A stretch of DNA of 64,000 nucleotides from Pontibacter chinhatensis (lineage in GTDB: Bacteria; Bacteroidota; Bacteroidia; Cytophagales; Hymenobacteraceae), in the NCBI RefSeq assembly GCF_900113285.1, contig NZ_FOOT01000001.1, positions 124,001 through 188,000 of the forward strand, in the 5' to 3' direction. Under the pieces are notes generated by a model. It ran no database searches. It saw nothing but the letters and a program-made list of their open reading frames with translations, and was not told the DNA's origin. Of the stretch, positions 62,767 through 64,000 are shown one piece after another; positions within the stretch are counted from its first letter, which is position 1; every line of letters begins with the position of its first letter. A program made the position numbers and the translations under genes.

Positions 62767-64000
62767 ATGGAAGCCGCACTCCAAACCAATGTTCAGACCT
62801 GTTACCATTGCGGGGACTCCTGCGTGGAAGAAACGATTCTAGCGCATGATAAGACGTTTTGCTGCGATGGCTGTAAGACCGTTTATGAGCTTTTAGAAGA
62901 GAACAACCTCTGCAACTACTATAACCTGGAAGAGAACCCTGGCATTACCGGTAAAAAGCCGGTGGCAGAAGCCCGTTTTGCCTATCTGGATGATGCCGGC
63001 GTGGAAGCCCAGCTGATCAACTTCAAGAGCGATAACATTGCCAAAATCACGTTTTACATTCCGCAGATGCACTGCAGTTCGTGTATCTGGCTGCTGGAAA
63101 ACTTGTTTAAGCTTAACCCGGGCATCTCGGAGACAACTGTAAACTTCCTGCGCAAAGAAGTATCGCTAACCTATTTCCCGCAGAAAACGACCCTCCGAGA
63201 GGTGGTGACCCTGCTGGCCCGCATTGGGTATGAGCCGGAAATCACACTAGCCAACACCGACGGTAAGAAAACCAGCAAGCCCAGCCGCACCATTATCTAT
63301 AAGTTAGGCATTGCGGGTTTCGCCTTTGGCAACGTCATGCTGCTGGCCTTCCCAGACTACGTGGACTTTACCCAGGGACTGCAGCGTACGTTCGGCTCCT
63401 TCTTTGGCTACCTGAGCATTCTCTTGTCGATACCGGTGTTTTTCTACAGTGCCCGTGGCTTCTTCACATCGGCCTGGGAAGGCATCAAACAGCGCATGGT
63501 CAACATCGACCTGCCTATTTCCACCGGTCTGCTGGCGCTTTTCTTGGTCTCTATCTTCGACATCGTCACAGCGCGTGGCCCCGGCTACCTCGACTCGTTT
63601 ACAGGCCTGGTGTTTTTCATGCTGATTGGTAAATATTTCCAGCAGCGCACCTTTGATAGTCTTTCGTTTGATCGCGATTATACTTCCTACTTCCCGGTTT
63701 CGATTACCGTGCTTAAGGAGAATGGCGAAGAGTCTTCCACGGCTGTACGAAACCTGAAGGTGGGCGACCGCATCCGTATTCGTAACCAGGAGCTTATACC
63801 TGCCGATGCGATGCTGCTGCACGGCCGTGCCATGATAGACTATAGCTTTGTATCTGGAGAGTCGGAGCCAGTGGAGAAGGTAGTGGGCGAAGTCATTTAT
63901 GCCGGTGGCCGTCAGATAGGAGAGAGCATCGAACTGGAAGTTGTGAAAGAGGTATCGCAAGGCTACCTGACCCAGCTCTGGAACGATACGGTCTTCTCGA
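62767..64000 (+). CDS. ccoI: Copper-translocating P1B-type ATPase, FixI/CcoI type (partial, runs off the window)
   Basis: An open frame from ATG to the window end, 411 codons without a stop. The N-terminus (TCYHCGDSCVEETI, then FCCDGCKTVYELL; Cys12, 15, 19, 32, 33, 36) is the FixI/CcoI metal-binding domain. An HMA domain with MHCSSC (101-106) follows, then membrane helices and the actuator loop SGES (363-366, VSGESEPVEK). The phosphorylation, ATP and CPC sites lie beyond the end. CcoI exports copper needed to assemble cbb3 cytochrome oxidase; the preceding Crp/Fnr gene and candidate box support a role in low-oxygen respiration. Confidence 0.93.
   Translation, partial: MEAALQTNVQTCYHCGDSCVEETILAHDKTFCCDGCKTVYELLEENNLCNYYNLEENPGITGKKPVAEARFAYLDDAGVEAQLINFKSDNIAKITFYIPQMHCSSCIWLLENLFKLNPGISETTVNFLRKEVSLTYFPQKTTLREVVTLLARIGYEPEITLANTDGKKTSKPSRTIIYKLGIAGFAFGNVMLLAFPDYVDFTQGLQRTFGSFFGYLSILLSIPVFFYSARGFFTSAWEGIKQRMVNIDLPISTGLLALFLVSIFDIVTARGPGYLDSFTGLVFFMLIGKYFQQRTFDSLSFDRDYTSYFPVSITVLKENGEESSTAVRNLKVGDRIRIRNQELIPADAMLLHGRAMIDYSFVSGESEPVEKVVGEVIYAGGRQIGESIELEVVKEVSQGYLTQLWNDTVFS

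Overview
The window looks like chromosomal DNA from a Bacteroidota bacterium, most likely a Pontibacter/Hymenobacteraceae-type member of the Cytophagia. The evidence is the mid-50s GC coding sequence, several exact Bacteroidota promoter elements (TAnnTTTG, one with TTTG 19 nt upstream), and Bacteroidota-flavoured families: S46 peptidase DPP11, DUF3127, an AddAB-like pair in which AddB lacks a Walker A motif, and FixI/CcoI beside a Crp/Fnr regulator. The genus is inferred from overall impression. I see no rRNA, tRNA, CRISPR array, prophage or intact insertion sequence; this is mostly ordinary core and accessory chromosome with short operons and many convergent pairs closed by shared hairpins.

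Layout. 0.1-8.2 kb: ACP phosphodiesterase-like protein, Tat-exported Gfo/Idh/MocA lipoprotein, SlyD-like FKBP, SF1 helicase, coiled-coil membrane protein, thyA, MBL-fold hydrolase, SDR. 8.2-14 kb: 2H phosphoesterase, class IV aminotransferase, MsrA, small membrane protein, then an aldehyde dehydrogenase/DUF779 pair facing an AraC regulator. 14-19 kb: low-GC hypothetical gene, second Gfo/Idh/MocA enzyme, aldo/keto reductase, FUSC membrane protein, hypothetical lipoprotein. 19-27 kb: AddAB-like recombination nuclease-helicase split by a VOC gene, and an unknown protein. 27-36 kb: DeaD-type RNA helicase with a long leader, DUF6544, PA2169-type four-helix protein, BaiN-like flavoprotein, SDRs, phytoene desaturase-like enzyme, NuiA-like nuclease inhibitor. 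37-44 kb: TetR plus TolC-AcrA-AcrB efflux operon. 44-53 kb: M19 dipeptidase, alpha/beta hydrolase, DPP11, YkvA, PhoH, MORN-like protein, AlbA_2 protein, DUF3127. 53-59 kb: isoaspartyl peptidase, HAD and cyanophycinase (a cyanophycin/isopeptide breakdown group), YciE/F ferritin-like protein, M1 aminopeptidase. 59-64 kb: L,D-transpeptidase, azurin-like cupredoxin, Crp/Fnr regulator and the start of a CcoI copper ATPase that runs off the window.

The most unusual property is not a gene. The heptamer AAGTATA (or TATACTT), usually within A/T flanks, is scattered over coding and noncoding DNA on both strands. By hand I count about 108 copies in the first 40 kb, against about 5 expected by chance. 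Inverted pairs of it form the stems of several terminators, as DNA uptake sequences do in Haemophilus and Neisseria. Two further families of dispersed palindromes and one array of short inverted tandem units sit in the spacers.
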